Source of the DNA: CBDFNC01 sp965249895
GTDB lineage: Bacteria > Pseudomonadota > Gammaproteobacteria > Enterobacterales > CBDFNC01
DNA: 64,000 bases
Assembly (NCBI GenBank): GCA_965249895.1
Contig: CBDFNC010000001.1
Span: 992,001-1,056,000, forward strand
Reading direction: 5' to 3'
The translations under genes were made by a program, and so were the position numbers. Numbering within the stretch: position 1 is the first letter of the stretch; each line of letters opens with the position of its first letter. Positions 17,976 to 27,647 of the stretch are shown here, in pieces. The notes below the pieces were generated by a model that was not told the DNA's origin, searched no databases, and was given only the letters and a program-made list of their open reading frames with translations.

Positions 17976-18034
17976 CAGCCGAACCCATCATCCTGGATGA
18001 AATGTTAAACGCATGGGTGCGGGTTCGAGCACCT
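17970..18034 (+). repeat. REP-like intergenic repeat, copy C
   Basis: The ends AGGTAGCAGCCGAACCC and GGGTTCGAGCACCT are imperfect inverted repeats. The centre has hairpin TCATCC/GGATGA, then ATGTTAAACGCATGGGTGC, which aligns with the cores of the copies at 14811 and 52411. The folA stop codon is part of it; the convergent apaH ends 18 bp away. Confidence 0.6.
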
Positions 18035-18051
18035 GTCTTATCAGTTGCTGA

Positions 18052-18876
18052 TTAGCTGCAATAAAGCGGGCAGGGCAGACTATAGTATTGTTTGTCTTCC
18101 CATCTTAACATGGTCATGGTATTTCCCCAGACACAGCCTGTATCCAGCCCAATGATATGCTCTTTACCAGTTTTCCCCATCAGAGCAGCCCAATGCCCGA
18201 AAATAATCGGAGTCTGATCTTTGTGCTCTACTTCCACTTCAAACCATGGATGTAAATTAACGTTTTTGGTCGCTTCAGGGTCAAGTTTGTTACTGAAGTC
18301 CAATGAACCATCGGGATAGCAATAACGCATGCGGGTGAAGGCATTGATGATAAAGCGTGTCCTGTCGAAACCCGCCAGGAGAGGATCCCAATGGCTGGGC
18401 TGGTTACCATACATATGCTGCAGTAATGTAAGGTAATCATCACTTTGTAACTTTACCTCGACCTCATTTGCCAGCTGCTCCGCCAGGGGTGTATCCCACT
18501 GGGGAGGGATGCCTGCATGCACCATAATAAAATTATGTTCGGGATGGCGTAACAACAGGGGTTGATGTCTTAGCCAATCCAACAGTATCTCCTTATCATG
18601 GGCAGAAAATAACGCGTCAAGCTTGTCCTTTTTCTTGCTTTTGACCAAACCTGCATCGGTCGCCAGCAAATGTAAATCGTGATTACCCAATACGGTTTTT
18701 GCCGCCTGGCCCAGTGAGTGAACAAACCTGATGGTTTCCAGGGAAGACGGCCCCCTGGCCACCAAATCGCCGGTTAACCAAAGCTCATCCCTTGAGGCGT
18801 CAAAAGCCACTAGCTCCAATAGTTGCTGGAGTTCGGAAAAGCAGCCTTGAATATCACCAACTATATATGTGGACAT
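18052..18876 (-). CDS. apaH: Diadenosine tetraphosphatase ApaH
   Basis: Symmetrically cleaves Ap4A to two ADP and removes NAD-like caps from RNA; a metallophosphatase of the PPP family. The metal motifs GDIQGC, GDLVARGP and GNHDLH appear in order, then HAGIPP and FGHWAALMG. 274 aa, normal. It is the last gene of the lptD-surA-pdxA-rsmA-apaG-apaH run, 16 bp after apaG. Confidence 0.96.
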   Translation of the reverse strand: MSTYIVGDIQGCFSELQQLLELVAFDASRDELWLTGDLVARGPSSLETIRFVHSLGQAAKTVLGNHDLHLLATDAGLVKSKKKDKLDALFSAHDKEILLDWLRHQPLLLRHPEHNFIMVHAGIPPQWDTPLAEQLANEVEVKLQSDDYLTLLQHMYGNQPSHWDPLLAGFDRTRFIINAFTRMRYCYPDGSLDFSNKLDPEATKNVNLHPWFEVEVEHKDQTPIIFGHWAALMGKTGKEHIIGLDTGCVWGNTMTMLRWEDKQYYSLPCPLYCS

Positions 18877-18892
18877 TATTTATGGCACCGTA

Positions 18893-19273
18893 TTAATGCA
18901 ATATGTTCGGAATGGACAGGCGGAAGGTGGGGATATCAACATCGCTGAGCTGCTCACCATCTTTTAGGGTGTAGCTGCCTTGCATGATACCTACCGGAGT
19001 TTCCAATACTGTGCCACTGGTATATTGATAGCTGTTATTGGGGTCAATAACGGGTTGCTCTCCCACGACACCTGGCCCTTTAACTTCGGTTTTTTTACCG
19101 TCAGCATCGGTAATAAGCCAGTGTCGGTGTAACAGTTGCACACTGGTGTTACCTTGATTCTCTATGGTGACTGTATAGGCAAAGACAAACTTGTTGTTAT
19201 CCGGCTCAGATTGAGCCTCCATATACTGGGTTTCGACTCTTATGGTAACGCGATCCGCCAGGCTCACTGTCAT
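18893..19273 (-). CDS. apaG: Co2+/Mg2+ efflux-associated protein ApaG
   Basis: A small fibronectin-III-like beta protein of 126 aa with the family segments LLHRHWLITD and GIMQGSY. Its loss raises cobalt resistance in Salmonella through CorA, but its biochemical role is unresolved. The start overlaps the rsmA stop by 4 bp (ATGA-type), so translation is coupled. Confidence 0.95.
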   Translation of the reverse strand: MTVSLADRVTIRVETQYMEAQSEPDNNKFVFAYTVTIENQGNTSVQLLHRHWLITDADGKKTEVKGPGVVGEQPVIDPNNSYQYTSGTVLETPVGIMQGSYTLKDGEQLSDVDIPTFRLSIPNILH

Positions 19274-20085
19274 TTTCCAGCCTCAGCATTGTCTGCTAAC
19301 CAGTTAGCCAGGGAAACGTACTGCTCGAGGCTAATATCTTCCGCTCTGCGTGTAGGATCAACACCTAACTCCTGGAGTTGCTCTGGAGTAAATAGCTTTT
19401 TCAAGCTGTTGCGTATGGTTTTACGTCTCTGGTTAAAGGCTTCGGTACACACCCTGCGCAGCAATTTTACATCTTTTGCTGGGAAAGGTGGCTGCGAATA
19501 GGGTTCAAGACGCACCACGGCTGAATCGACTTTCGGCGCCGGCTTAAAGGCTTCTGGCGGTACTTCCAGTACAGGAATAACCTTACAGTAATATTGTGCC
19601 ATTACGGTTAAGCGGCCATAGGCCTTGGTGCCGGGACCGGCTGCCAGTCGCTTCACCACCTCTTTTTGCAGCATAAAGTGCATGTCACTGATTTGTCCTG
19701 CAAATTCAAACAGGTGGAACATCAATGGGGTAGAAATATTATACGGCAAGTTGCCAAAAATCCGCAGCGGCTTATCGTCTTCTACCAGCTGGCTAAAATC
19801 AAAGCGCATGGCATCAGCCTGGTGTATGTTGAGCTTATGACGAATAAACGGGTGGGACTGCAGTCGCTCTGCCAAGTCCCTATCCAGCTCGACGACATTC
19901 AGCTTATCCACCAACTCGGCAACCGGCTCAGTTATCGCTCCAAGGCCCGGTCCAATCTCAACCAGGGTCTGACCTTTTTGCGGGTGTATGGCGGCAACTA
20001 TGCTATCGATGACATGGCTGTCATGAAGGAAGTTTTGTCCGAAGCGTTTTCTTGCCCGATGCCCTTGGTGTACTTTACTGCTCAT
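19270..20085 (-). CDS. rsmA: 16S rRNA dimethyladenosine transferase RsmA/KsgA
   Basis: Dimethylates A1518 and A1519 in the 16S 3' hairpin using SAM, a checkpoint in 30S assembly. KRFGQNFLHD, the SAM loop EIGPGLGAIT and the catalytic GNLPYNIS are all present. 271 aa. It lies 11 bp after pdxA and overlaps apaG. Its product acts on rRNA such as that encoded at 31.2 kb in this window. Confidence 0.97.
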   Translation of the reverse strand: MSSKVHQGHRARKRFGQNFLHDSHVIDSIVAAIHPQKGQTLVEIGPGLGAITEPVAELVDKLNVVELDRDLAERLQSHPFIRHKLNIHQADAMRFDFSQLVEDDKPLRIFGNLPYNISTPLMFHLFEFAGQISDMHFMLQKEVVKRLAAGPGTKAYGRLTVMAQYYCKVIPVLEVPPEAFKPAPKVDSAVVRLEPYSQPPFPAKDVKLLRRVCTEAFNQRRKTIRNSLKKLFTPEQLQELGVDPTRRAEDISLEQYVSLANWLADNAEAGK

Positions 20086-20096
20086 GCTTGTCTCTG

Positions 20097-21086
20097 CTAT
20101 TTCTGTTTTCTGTCAACCATATAAATGGCGTGTTGTAGGGCGGTAAACATACTGCCTGGATCGGCCTGCCCGGTTCCAGCCAAATCAATGGCGGTACCAT
20201 GGTCTACGGAAGTACGAATAAACGGTAATCCCAAGGTAATATTGACGGAATTACCAAACCCTTTGTATTTAAGTACGGGTAAACCTTGGTCGTGGTACAT
20301 GGCCAAGACAGCATCCGCATCATCCAAATATTTAGATTGGAACAAGGTATCAGCAGGCAGGGGGCCTTCCAGCAGTATGCCTTGTTCTTTTAGCTTTTCC
20401 AGCGCCGGTTCAATAATTTCAATTTCTTCTCTGCCCAGGTGGCCATCTTCACCGGCGTGGGGGTTTAAGCCGCACACATAAATTTTAGGCTGCTTAATAC
20501 CGAATTTAACTTTTAGTTCACTGTTAAGAATACGAATAATATTAAACAGACGCTCTTCGGTAATGGCTTTCGAGACATAGGCAAGGGGAATATGAGTAGT
20601 GACTAACGCTACTCTCAGGCCTTCGGTTGCCAGTAGCATGACAACATCCTGGGTATTGGACTGTTGAGCGAAAAACTCAGTATGGCCGCTAAAGGATACG
20701 CCGGACTTATTAATAATACCTTTGTGTACGGGACCTGTGACTACAGCCGCAAACTCACCGGACATATTGCCTTCACTGGCAGCTGTCAGTGTATTTAGCA
20801 CGTACTCACAATTGGCAGCGTTTAATTGGCCAGGCGCCGCGGGTTCAGCCATCGCCATGGGTAATATGGTTAGTGTGTTAGCGGATTGCGGCTGCGCGGG
20901 TTTGGTTTTATCGTATTCCAGCAGGGTGATATCTTTACCCAGCTGTTTAGCCCTGCCTGCTATCAGTTCAGGGTCGGCGCAGATCACTAGCTCAACCGGC
21001 CAGTCTTGTTGTGCTAATTCCAATACCAGATCCGGACCTATGCCTGCAGGCTCACCCGGTGTTATTACTATTCTGTTGGTTTCCAT
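20097..21086 (-). CDS. pdxA: 4-hydroxythreonine-4-phosphate dehydrogenase PdxA
   Basis: NAD-dependent, metal-dependent oxidation of 4-phosphohydroxy-L-threonine in pyridoxal phosphate synthesis. The opening ITPGEPAGIGPDL, the substrate motif SGHTEFFA, and metal-site histidines including YHDQGLPVLKY are conserved. 329 aa. It begins 3 bp after the surA stop, so it is in the same transcript. Confidence 0.96.
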   Translation of the reverse strand: METNRIVITPGEPAGIGPDLVLELAQQDWPVELVICADPELIAGRAKQLGKDITLLEYDKTKPAQPQSANTLTILPMAMAEPAAPGQLNAANCEYVLNTLTAASEGNMSGEFAAVVTGPVHKGIINKSGVSFSGHTEFFAQQSNTQDVVMLLATEGLRVALVTTHIPLAYVSKAITEERLFNIIRILNSELKVKFGIKQPKIYVCGLNPHAGEDGHLGREEIEIIEPALEKLKEQGILLEGPLPADTLFQSKYLDDADAVLAMYHDQGLPVLKYKGFGNSVNITLGLPFIRTSVDHGTAIDLAGTGQADPGSMFTALQHAIYMVDRKQK

Positions 21087-21089
21087 GGC

Positions 21090-22397
21090 TTAAACGTCTT
21101 TATCTAAAATCTTGATGTAGGCTTCTTCTCTGAGTTCATTAAGCCAGGTTTGCGCCTCTTCGTTAAAGCGGCGATTAAACAGGATTTGATAGGCTTTTTG
21201 TTTATTGGCCTGCTCAGTCACATCTGTAGTTCGTTTACCGATCAGTTGTACTATATGCCAGCCATGAGTTGACCTAAATGGTTCGCTGATATCTCTCATG
21301 CTTAGGCGTTCGACTTCGCTTTTAAACGCTGGCACATATATACCGGGATCGGCCCAGCCTAGTTCACCACCTTTCACGGCAGAACCCGGGTCTTCGGAGT
21401 GAGCCTTGGCAAGGTCTGCGAATTCGGCTTCTCCATTGATGATTTGCCGGCGATATTTATCCAGCAAAGACTTGGCTTTTTCGTCGCTCAGTATGATGGA
21501 TGGCTTAACCAATATATGGCGCGCGTTTACCTCTGTGGTCATCACGCTCTCCTGGCCTTTTAAATCCTGGATTTTAAGCACGTGCAAACCGGATCCGCTT
21601 TTGAAAGGGCCGATGATCTTGCCTCTTTTATGCCCTGCAACAGCTTCGGCAAATAGCGTGGGCATTTCATTGATATTCATCCACCCCCAGTCGCCGCCTT
21701 GTAGCGCTTTTGGCCCTTCTGACTCGGCCAGCGCCAGTGAACTAAAGTCACTGCCGGATTTAAGCTCACTAATCACCCGCTCAGCTTTGGCATTGGCACT
21801 GTTTATTTGCTCGCTGGTGGCATCACCGGATAAGCTAAACATTATATGGCCAATACGATATTGCGTTTCCTGCTGGCCCTGAGAGTTAATCTGTACCAGT
21901 AAGGCATCCACTTCCTGGTCTGATATATTAATACGGCGTCTGACTTGGATCCGTCTTACCTCCGAGATGATGAGTTCTTCACGTACATTGGCGCGAAATT
22001 CGGCATAACTCTCTCCTCTGCCTTCCAGTTCGGCTTTTAGCTGCTCCAGGGACTGGTTTTTACCCTTAGCAATATTAACGACGGTTTGTTCCAGCTGGGA
22101 CTCGCTTACTTTCATCCCCAACTGCTCTGCCATTTGTAACTGTAGGCTGTTCAGGATTAGCTTTTCGATCACCTGTTTCTTTAATGTGGCAAGGGGAGGT
22201 AAAGCCTGGCCCGAGTCTTTATAGTTTAACTTTACCGCGGAGATCAGGCTATTGACGTCACTTTGCATAATGACATTTTTGTTTACGATAGCTTCTACCT
22301 GGTCAATTTTTACCGGCTCCGCCAGGAGTGCTGTTGGGCTTATCATAGCGGCGATTAAACATGTTGTTTTTAATATATTTTTCATCATAAGATTCAT
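21090..22397 (-). CDS. surA: Periplasmic chaperone and peptidyl-prolyl isomerase SurA
   Basis: Escorts outer-membrane proteins, including LptD, through the periplasm. The signal peptide ends near residue 26 (TALLA), then come an N-terminal chaperone domain (about 30-170), two parvulin domains (about 178-280 and 290-390) and a short C-terminal helix. A second in-frame ATG three codons downstream (22388) is possible. 435 aa. It directly follows lptD, whose product is its client. Confidence 0.95.
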   Translation of the reverse strand: MNLMMKNILKTTCLIAAMISPTALLAEPVKIDQVEAIVNKNVIMQSDVNSLISAVKLNYKDSGQALPPLATLKKQVIEKLILNSLQLQMAEQLGMKVSESQLEQTVVNIAKGKNQSLEQLKAELEGRGESYAEFRANVREELIISEVRRIQVRRRINISDQEVDALLVQINSQGQQETQYRIGHIMFSLSGDATSEQINSANAKAERVISELKSGSDFSSLALAESEGPKALQGGDWGWMNINEMPTLFAEAVAGHKRGKIIGPFKSGSGLHVLKIQDLKGQESVMTTEVNARHILVKPSIILSDEKAKSLLDKYRRQIINGEAEFADLAKAHSEDPGSAVKGGELGWADPGIYVPAFKSEVERLSMRDISEPFRSTHGWHIVQLIGKRTTDVTEQANKQKAYQILFNRRFNEEAQTWLNELREEAYIKILDKDV

Positions 22398-22416
22398 TGT
22401 CGACTGTCAATGGTCA

Positions 22417-24750
22417 CTACTTCAAATAGAAAGGGCGACCGTAATTAAATAAACCCTGGCTCAGGCTAGACGAAGCGCCGGTACCAAAACCTGCCAGACC
22501 TTTTAGTTCAAACTGAACTTTTATCCCACTCGCCGTCTGGTAGTTCTTCGCCCAATCAGACGGGGAGCCAAAGGTAGTTTTAATATGTTTGTCATACATG
22601 ACGCTGATGGCCCAGCAACAAGATTCATATTTTACCCCAATTAGCGCTTCAAAGGGACGGCTGTTTTCAAGGTCGTAATAATAGCTGCTAACCACTTGCC
22701 ACTGATCTGTGATTGGCCAGGCTATTTTGCTGCCCACTTGATTCACTGCGTCTTTGGCAGAGATAGATTGGCCGTTCTCTTTCGGTAAGGCAATAAAGCG
22801 GTAGTTAAGCTGAACCAGCTTATTCCAACCCCAACGTCTTTCTATGGAGGAGTTAAACCGTTTGGTGTACTTTTCTTTGGTGTCATATTCGATGCCACCA
22901 TGGAAGTACCAGTTGTCGTCAAAGTTGATATCTGTTTCTGCAACAACGGCCGATTTGCTGGCTATTTGGATCCCACTTTCCGATGGCAACTTGACTTTTG
23001 ATGGTTCGAAGAAAAAAACTTGACCCAATGCAAGTCGAAACTTTTGTTGGCCGTCGTCATCTAAGAAACCTGTGGTTGCGCCTAGAGTGAGTTGGTTGGC
23101 GTCAGCAATTCTGTCGTATCCAGAATAACGCCTGTCTCTAAATAGGCCATAATAATCCAGTTGCAGGGCTGCGGTATCATACAGGCCGATGTTGGACTGG
23201 TCTTTATAGGGAACGTATAGATATTGTGCTCTAGGTGTGAGTGTTTGGGTATAAGCGTCGCCAAAGAGGTTGGCATTGCGTTCAAATTCCATACCTGTGT
23301 CCACTTTAAATTGCGGTAAAGCGCGGGTCACATCCTCGTCCAGATCGCTATACCACGACTCTTTTACCTTGTCCTTTTCGGGGATGTCTTGTTTGTACGT
23401 CGTCAGCATGTATTTAAGTTCGGTATTTAAAAATGCCGACTGGTTATAAAGGGGCAAGGTGACCTTAGGTTCGAAATGAAAACGGGTCCCGGTATAAACT
23501 CGCTCATCTTTATTATCAAATTTGCTGAGTTCGGTGTAAAGATCGGCTTGTAAATTGTTCCAACCAGTTGGGTAATAGCCGTTAAACGCTAGTTTTGGTA
23601 GCACAGTATGCGGGGCTTCACCACCTAACACCTGAAAGTCCCTGACTTCCATGCTGGCATTCCAGTTTTTTTCCAAATAACTTAACTTTGCCGTTTGCAA
23701 CAGTTGATTATCTGTCCTGGCACCAGCACTGGAGCCTAAGTCGGTAAAATAGTGATCATCACTAACTTTGGAGTAGTCGGCGCTTAATCTTAAATTTTTG
23801 CTTAACGCGCCGTTGTGTTTCCAGCTGAACAGGTAGCGATCCAGGCTATTATTATTTTCATCTTTTCTTTGTTTGTCATTTGACAGATATTCCGCGTTTA
23901 CTTTACCCGTGTGACCAGGTAGCAAATATCGGTACTCGCCCAACAAATGAGTTCCACGCTTGGACATGGTCTTGACAGTTAGTGTCGCGTCCTGATTAGG
24001 CGCTATATTCCAGTAAATCGGCTGCTCATAGGTGAAACCGTTATCGGAGCTGCTTGAGACACTCGGAATTAATAGACCGCTTTTTCTTTTATCTCCTATG
24101 GGGTAATTCATATAGGGAAAATAAAAAATAGGCACGTCTTTGAGCCACAGGGTGGCGTTATAAGCCGTGGCAATTTCTTCTTCCTTGTCAATTTTAAAGG
24201 TGGTGGCTTTTACCTGCCAGGTATTATCCCCTGGGGGGCAGGAAGTGTAAGTGGAATCCTCCAATTGGTAGTTGTTGTTATCCAACACATCCATCTGTGC
24301 GGCAATACCTCGCCCCCCCTGGCCGTGTAACTGATATTTTCCGTCAAATGCGGTTGCCGTTTTAGCCCCCATTTGCGCGTTTAACCGGTCGCCCTTCACG
24401 CTTATTTGGCCATCTTTATAGTAAACATTACCAACGGCAAATATTTCTTCGGTTATCCTGTCGTAATCGGCATAGTCTGAAATCAGAGTTATTATACCTT
24501 GCTCAGCGATAACATTACCCTCAAAGATTACTTTACTTTGGGTGCCAGAGACTGTGTCTGCGTCGACGTTAACAGGAAGTTTATTTTGATTTTTCGGCTC
24601 TGCAGTTACCCTAGGTACATGGGCGTAACAACGCTGTACCAAGGGTAAATCTGCCTGAGTTGGTATGTTATCTTGATTGGCGTTAGCCGAATTAGAAAAA
24701 CTATATAGTGCCACGAGAGGACATGTGAGACTCAGCGTCCATTTATGCAT
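22417..24750 (-). CDS. lptD: LPS assembly outer-membrane protein LptD
   Basis: Outer-membrane barrel that with LptE inserts lipopolysaccharide into the outer leaflet. The signal peptide ends near residue 24 (NSANA), followed by an OstA/LptA-like periplasmic domain (about 50-190) and a large beta-barrel. The four cysteines needed for disulfide maturation are present: one near residue 41, one in TSCPPGD, and the adjacent pair in YESCCWA. 777 aa against 784 in E. coli. It heads the six-gene minus-strand run. Confidence 0.95.
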   Translation of the reverse strand: MHKWTLSLTCPLVALYSFSNSANANQDNIPTQADLPLVQRCYAHVPRVTAEPKNQNKLPVNVDADTVSGTQSKVIFEGNVIAEQGIITLISDYADYDRITEEIFAVGNVYYKDGQISVKGDRLNAQMGAKTATAFDGKYQLHGQGGRGIAAQMDVLDNNNYQLEDSTYTSCPPGDNTWQVKATTFKIDKEEEIATAYNATLWLKDVPIFYFPYMNYPIGDKRKSGLLIPSVSSSSDNGFTYEQPIYWNIAPNQDATLTVKTMSKRGTHLLGEYRYLLPGHTGKVNAEYLSNDKQRKDENNNSLDRYLFSWKHNGALSKNLRLSADYSKVSDDHYFTDLGSSAGARTDNQLLQTAKLSYLEKNWNASMEVRDFQVLGGEAPHTVLPKLAFNGYYPTGWNNLQADLYTELSKFDNKDERVYTGTRFHFEPKVTLPLYNQSAFLNTELKYMLTTYKQDIPEKDKVKESWYSDLDEDVTRALPQFKVDTGMEFERNANLFGDAYTQTLTPRAQYLYVPYKDQSNIGLYDTAALQLDYYGLFRDRRYSGYDRIADANQLTLGATTGFLDDDGQQKFRLALGQVFFFEPSKVKLPSESGIQIASKSAVVAETDINFDDNWYFHGGIEYDTKEKYTKRFNSSIERRWGWNKLVQLNYRFIALPKENGQSISAKDAVNQVGSKIAWPITDQWQVVSSYYYDLENSRPFEALIGVKYESCCWAISVMYDKHIKTTFGSPSDWAKNYQTASGIKVQFELKGLAGFGTGASSSLSQGLFNYGRPFYLK

Positions 24751-24907
24751 TTTTATTCTCTGGTTTATCCATATTCAGGCGGGCGATGGGAATTAGCCAA
24801 CTCAATATAAGAAACAGCCAACTATCATAAAGCAATCGCGGTCTGACTCCAATCTTCTCTTAGTCTAATTAACATTTTGACACGCTTCAGTGACAATATA
24901 CTTATCC

Positions 24908-24936
24908 TTGCCAGGCTTTATGCTGTCGGCGACAAT
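24908..24936 (+). promoter_or_regulatory. Possible djlA promoter
   Basis: TTGCCA (24908-24913), 17-bp spacer, GACAAT (24931-24936), 30 bp before the djlA start. A small hairpin GTGGT/ACCAC follows at 24940-24955. The -10 element is not consensus. Confidence 0.35.
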
Positions 24937-24965
24937 AGAGTGGTTTTTAGACCACGGGAAAGAAA

Positions 24966-25775
24966 ATGCGGATTTGGGGCAAGTTATTTGGAGTGTTTTT
25001 TGGCTTTATGTTTGGCCATTTGTTTGGGGCTTTATTGGGGTTATGGTTGGGGCATAAATTTGATCAGGCATTAGGCCAGGATTTCAATATAAGCGATGGC
25101 CTGTTAGGCGGTGTGGGAAATGCCGGAAAACGCAGGCAGGAGCGATTCTTCTTTGCCACTTTTTCTGTTATGGGTCATATAGCCAAAGCTAAAGGAAGAG
25201 TAACTGAAGCAGAAATCCAGATTGCGCAAGCCCTGATGTCGAGAATGCAGCTTGACACGGAAGCAAAGAGTCAGGCACAGCGGGCCTTTAGCGAAGGCAA
25301 AGGCGGTGAGTTTCCCCTTGAGCAAGTTGTCTCTGACTTCGCACGCCGCAGCCGTGGCAGAAGAGACGTATTGCAGATGTTTCTGGAAATCCAGCTTCAA
25401 GCTGCGTTTGCCGATGGTGAGCTTCATCCCAATGAAAAGGATGTGCTGCTTAAGGTGGCGGACTCTCTGGGTTTTTCCCACACTGAATTCGAGCGTTTGT
25501 TGCAAATGTTGGAAGCCGAGTTCAGTTTTCATCAGCAAAAAGCAGGAGCAACTTCCGCCAGTCGACTAAAAGATGCTCACCAGTTGATTGGGGTTGACGA
25601 GTCTGATTCAGATCAAGCGGTAAAGCGTGCGTATCGTAAGTTGATGAATCAGCATCATCCGGATAAATTGGTATCCAAAGGTCTGCCCCCAGAAATGTTG
25701 CAAGTAGCAAAGGAAAAGGCCCAGGATATCCAAAAGGCCTACGAGGTGATCCGTAAATCCAGAGGTTTTAAATAA
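24966..25775 (+). CDS. djlA: Membrane-anchored DnaJ-like co-chaperone DjlA
   Basis: Type III DnaJ protein that stimulates DnaK at the inner membrane. A glycine-rich N-terminal transmembrane segment (residues 6-29, with repeated G-x3-G spacing) helps dimerise the protein. A TerB-like helical domain (about 55-190) and a C-terminal J domain with HPD at 231-233 follow. 269 aa. It is divergent from lptD, as in enterobacteria. Its 3' end overlaps the convergent dehydrogenase gene by 8 bp. Confidence 0.94.
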   Translation: MRIWGKLFGVFFGFMFGHLFGALLGLWLGHKFDQALGQDFNISDGLLGGVGNAGKRRQERFFFATFSVMGHIAKAKGRVTEAEIQIAQALMSRMQLDTEAKSQAQRAFSEGKGGEFPLEQVVSDFARRSRGRRDVLQMFLEIQLQAAFADGELHPNEKDVLLKVADSLGFSHTEFERLLQMLEAEFSFHQQKAGATSASRLKDAHQLIGVDESDSDQAVKRAYRKLMNQHHPDKLVSKGLPPEMLQVAKEKAQDIQKAYEVIRKSRGFK

Positions 25776-26724
25776 TTCGATTCAGTAGTTGCCCGTGAGA
25801 GAAGCTTTCGATATTGCGGATCAGTTGGTTGGCCAGATTTTGCAAACTTTCCTGGCTGGCCCATGCAATATGGGGAGTAATTAACACATTAGGTTTGTTT
25901 TTTAGCCGATTTAAAGGGTTATCAGGTTTTAGCGGCTCAATACTGGCTACGTCGGTTGCAAACCCTGCGATCTGCTGCTCTTGTATGGCATGGACTACTG
26001 CTGATTCATTTACCAGGCCACCGCGGGCGGTATTGATAAGATATGCACTCGATCTCATCTGGTTAAGCTCGTTATCGCTAATTAAACCTTGATTGCTTTC
26101 AGTGAGAGGGCAGTGAAGCGAAATAAAATCAGACTCTTGTAACAACTGCTCAAATGGCACTCTGTCACTTGTTGGTTTTTTCTCCCCCCTCCTGGCGGCA
26201 TAGCAGACTTGCATTCCGATTGCGCTGGCTATCTGCCCCATTTGTTTGCCTAGCGCTCCTTTGCCTATGATGCCCAGGGTTTTACCCGCCAGATTAGTGA
26301 TGGGATGAGTAATAAAACAAAATTGAGATGCGGCTTCCCATTCGCCGCTATTAACATCCAGGTTATAGGGGATCAGGCTTTTTGCCAGAGCCAGCATCAA
26401 GGTCAGGGCGTGCTCTGGTACGCCTTCATCGGCATAATGAGTAATATTACACACTTGGATCCCGAGCTCCCTACAGGTCTGCAGGTCAATATTGTTGGTG
26501 CCGGTTGCCGCAACAGCAATCATTTTTAACTTAGGCAATTGCCTTAATGTAGCGCCCGAAAGTGGCACTTTATTACTGACGATGATGTCGGCGTCCTTCG
26601 CCCGGTTGCTGACCTGCTCTTCCCTGGTTTTCTCGAAGTCCTGCCAGGTATGGAGAAATTGCGGAGAGGCAAATTTTATTGAGTTGGGCAGGGTGGAGCG
26701 ATCTAAAAATACAATATGAGTCAT
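25768..26724 (-). CDS. D-isomer-specific 2-hydroxyacid dehydrogenase (glycerate/hydroxypyruvate type)
   Basis: NAD(P)-dependent oxidoreductase of the D-2-hydroxyacid family. The Rossmann motif reads GIIGKGALGKQMG, the catalytic Arg lies in NTARGGLVNE and the His in TPHIAWASQES. The closest named types appear to be hydroxypyruvate reductase/glycerate dehydrogenase (HprA-like), judged by these segments; the substrate is inferred. 318 aa, normal. It stands alone between djlA and the DUF3530 gene. Confidence 0.85.
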   Translation of the reverse strand: MTHIVFLDRSTLPNSIKFASPQFLHTWQDFEKTREEQVSNRAKDADIIVSNKVPLSGATLRQLPKLKMIAVAATGTNNIDLQTCRELGIQVCNITHYADEGVPEHALTLMLALAKSLIPYNLDVNSGEWEAASQFCFITHPITNLAGKTLGIIGKGALGKQMGQIASAIGMQVCYAARRGEKKPTSDRVPFEQLLQESDFISLHCPLTESNQGLISDNELNQMRSSAYLINTARGGLVNESAVVHAIQEQQIAGFATDVASIEPLKPDNPLNRLKNKPNVLITPHIAWASQESLQNLANQLIRNIESFSHGQLLNRII

Positions 26725-26764
26725 ATAAAGGTGTCATTCTAAAAAGTGGATTTTATTGTGATTG

Positions 26765-27592
26765 CTAGTGCCACCCCAAAAAGCTGGTCCAGCCATAGAT
26801 AATCTTACTAATATTTTCTTTCACTCGGCTGTTATCCAGTGCCTGAGCTCGGTAATCTAGCTTAAGTTGAGACTTCACCGTATGTTTTCTTTCAATAACG
26901 CCGGTTGTGACCCAGGAATTGGCATCGCGTGTGGTGATATCTAATACGGGGATTTCCAGCCTGGCGACATCTTTGGCAAGCTGAGATTGGGTATCGCGGT
27001 GCGGGAAGTAAATATTAAGCAACACGATGGCGTCCGGGTTTACCAGGGCTTGTTGCTGGTATAGCTGGGATAACCAAAAACCACTGACCCCCTGTGCGAC
27101 AACAAGTTGAAAGCCATTTTGAAACTCTGGTTGGGTTAGTAGTAACTCCAGGCGGGCTTTTATTTTATTCTCATATTCGGCCTGCTGCTTTTTGGCCTGC
27201 TCTGGTTTTTCCTGCATTTGATAGTTGTCTATAGGGTAGGGCGTTGGCGGTGACATGGTAAACGTGTCCCAGCCAAAAGCCGACAAGCCTTCTCGGATAC
27301 GATTGATTTGTATCGGTGTGGTCGGTGTTTTTCCCCATTCCGGGATTAATAATGCGGTGCCGATGCGGGATTCAGCCTGGCTTTCTGTTTTGAGATAAAG
27401 GAATTTGGAATTTCCATCTCCCAGCCACAATGCCTGGTTTTTACCATAGCGTTTGGCAACATCTTCATTGTACAACCGCTCTTGGTTTGGCGGAGCTGAC
27501 CATTTTAGTTGCTGAGTGCTATTAGCTTGTGAGGCTTGCTCGGCATAGAGAGGTGACTGGAAAAGTAACAGAAATAAAAAAAGGCCTTTCAT
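26765..27592 (-). CDS. DUF3530 family secreted alpha/beta-hydrolase-like protein
   Basis: Predicted exported protein: signal peptide at residues 1-17 (ending SPLYA), then about 255 residues with an alpha/beta-hydrolase-like pattern, including VVAQGVSGFW where a nucleophile elbow would lie and a late HTVKS histidine. The frame extends to 27667, but only the ATG at 27592 has AAGGAA upstream and starts a signal peptide. DUF3530 is common in marine gammaproteobacteria and has no settled function. It follows rapA by 55 bp. Confidence 0.8.
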   Translation of the reverse strand: MKGLFLFLLLFQSPLYAEQASQANSTQQLKWSAPPNQERLYNEDVAKRYGKNQALWLGDGNSKFLYLKTESQAESRIGTALLIPEWGKTPTTPIQINRIREGLSAFGWDTFTMSPPTPYPIDNYQMQEKPEQAKKQQAEYENKIKARLELLLTQPEFQNGFQLVVAQGVSGFWLSQLYQQQALVNPDAIVLLNIYFPHRDTQSQLAKDVARLEIPVLDITTRDANSWVTTGVIERKHTVKSQLKLDYRAQALDNSRVKENISKIIYGWTSFLGWH

Positions 27593-27647
27593 TGGTTTCC
27601 TTTTCCAGCGGGGTAAAGCTGCCGTGGCACGGGCCACGGCAAGTAGG

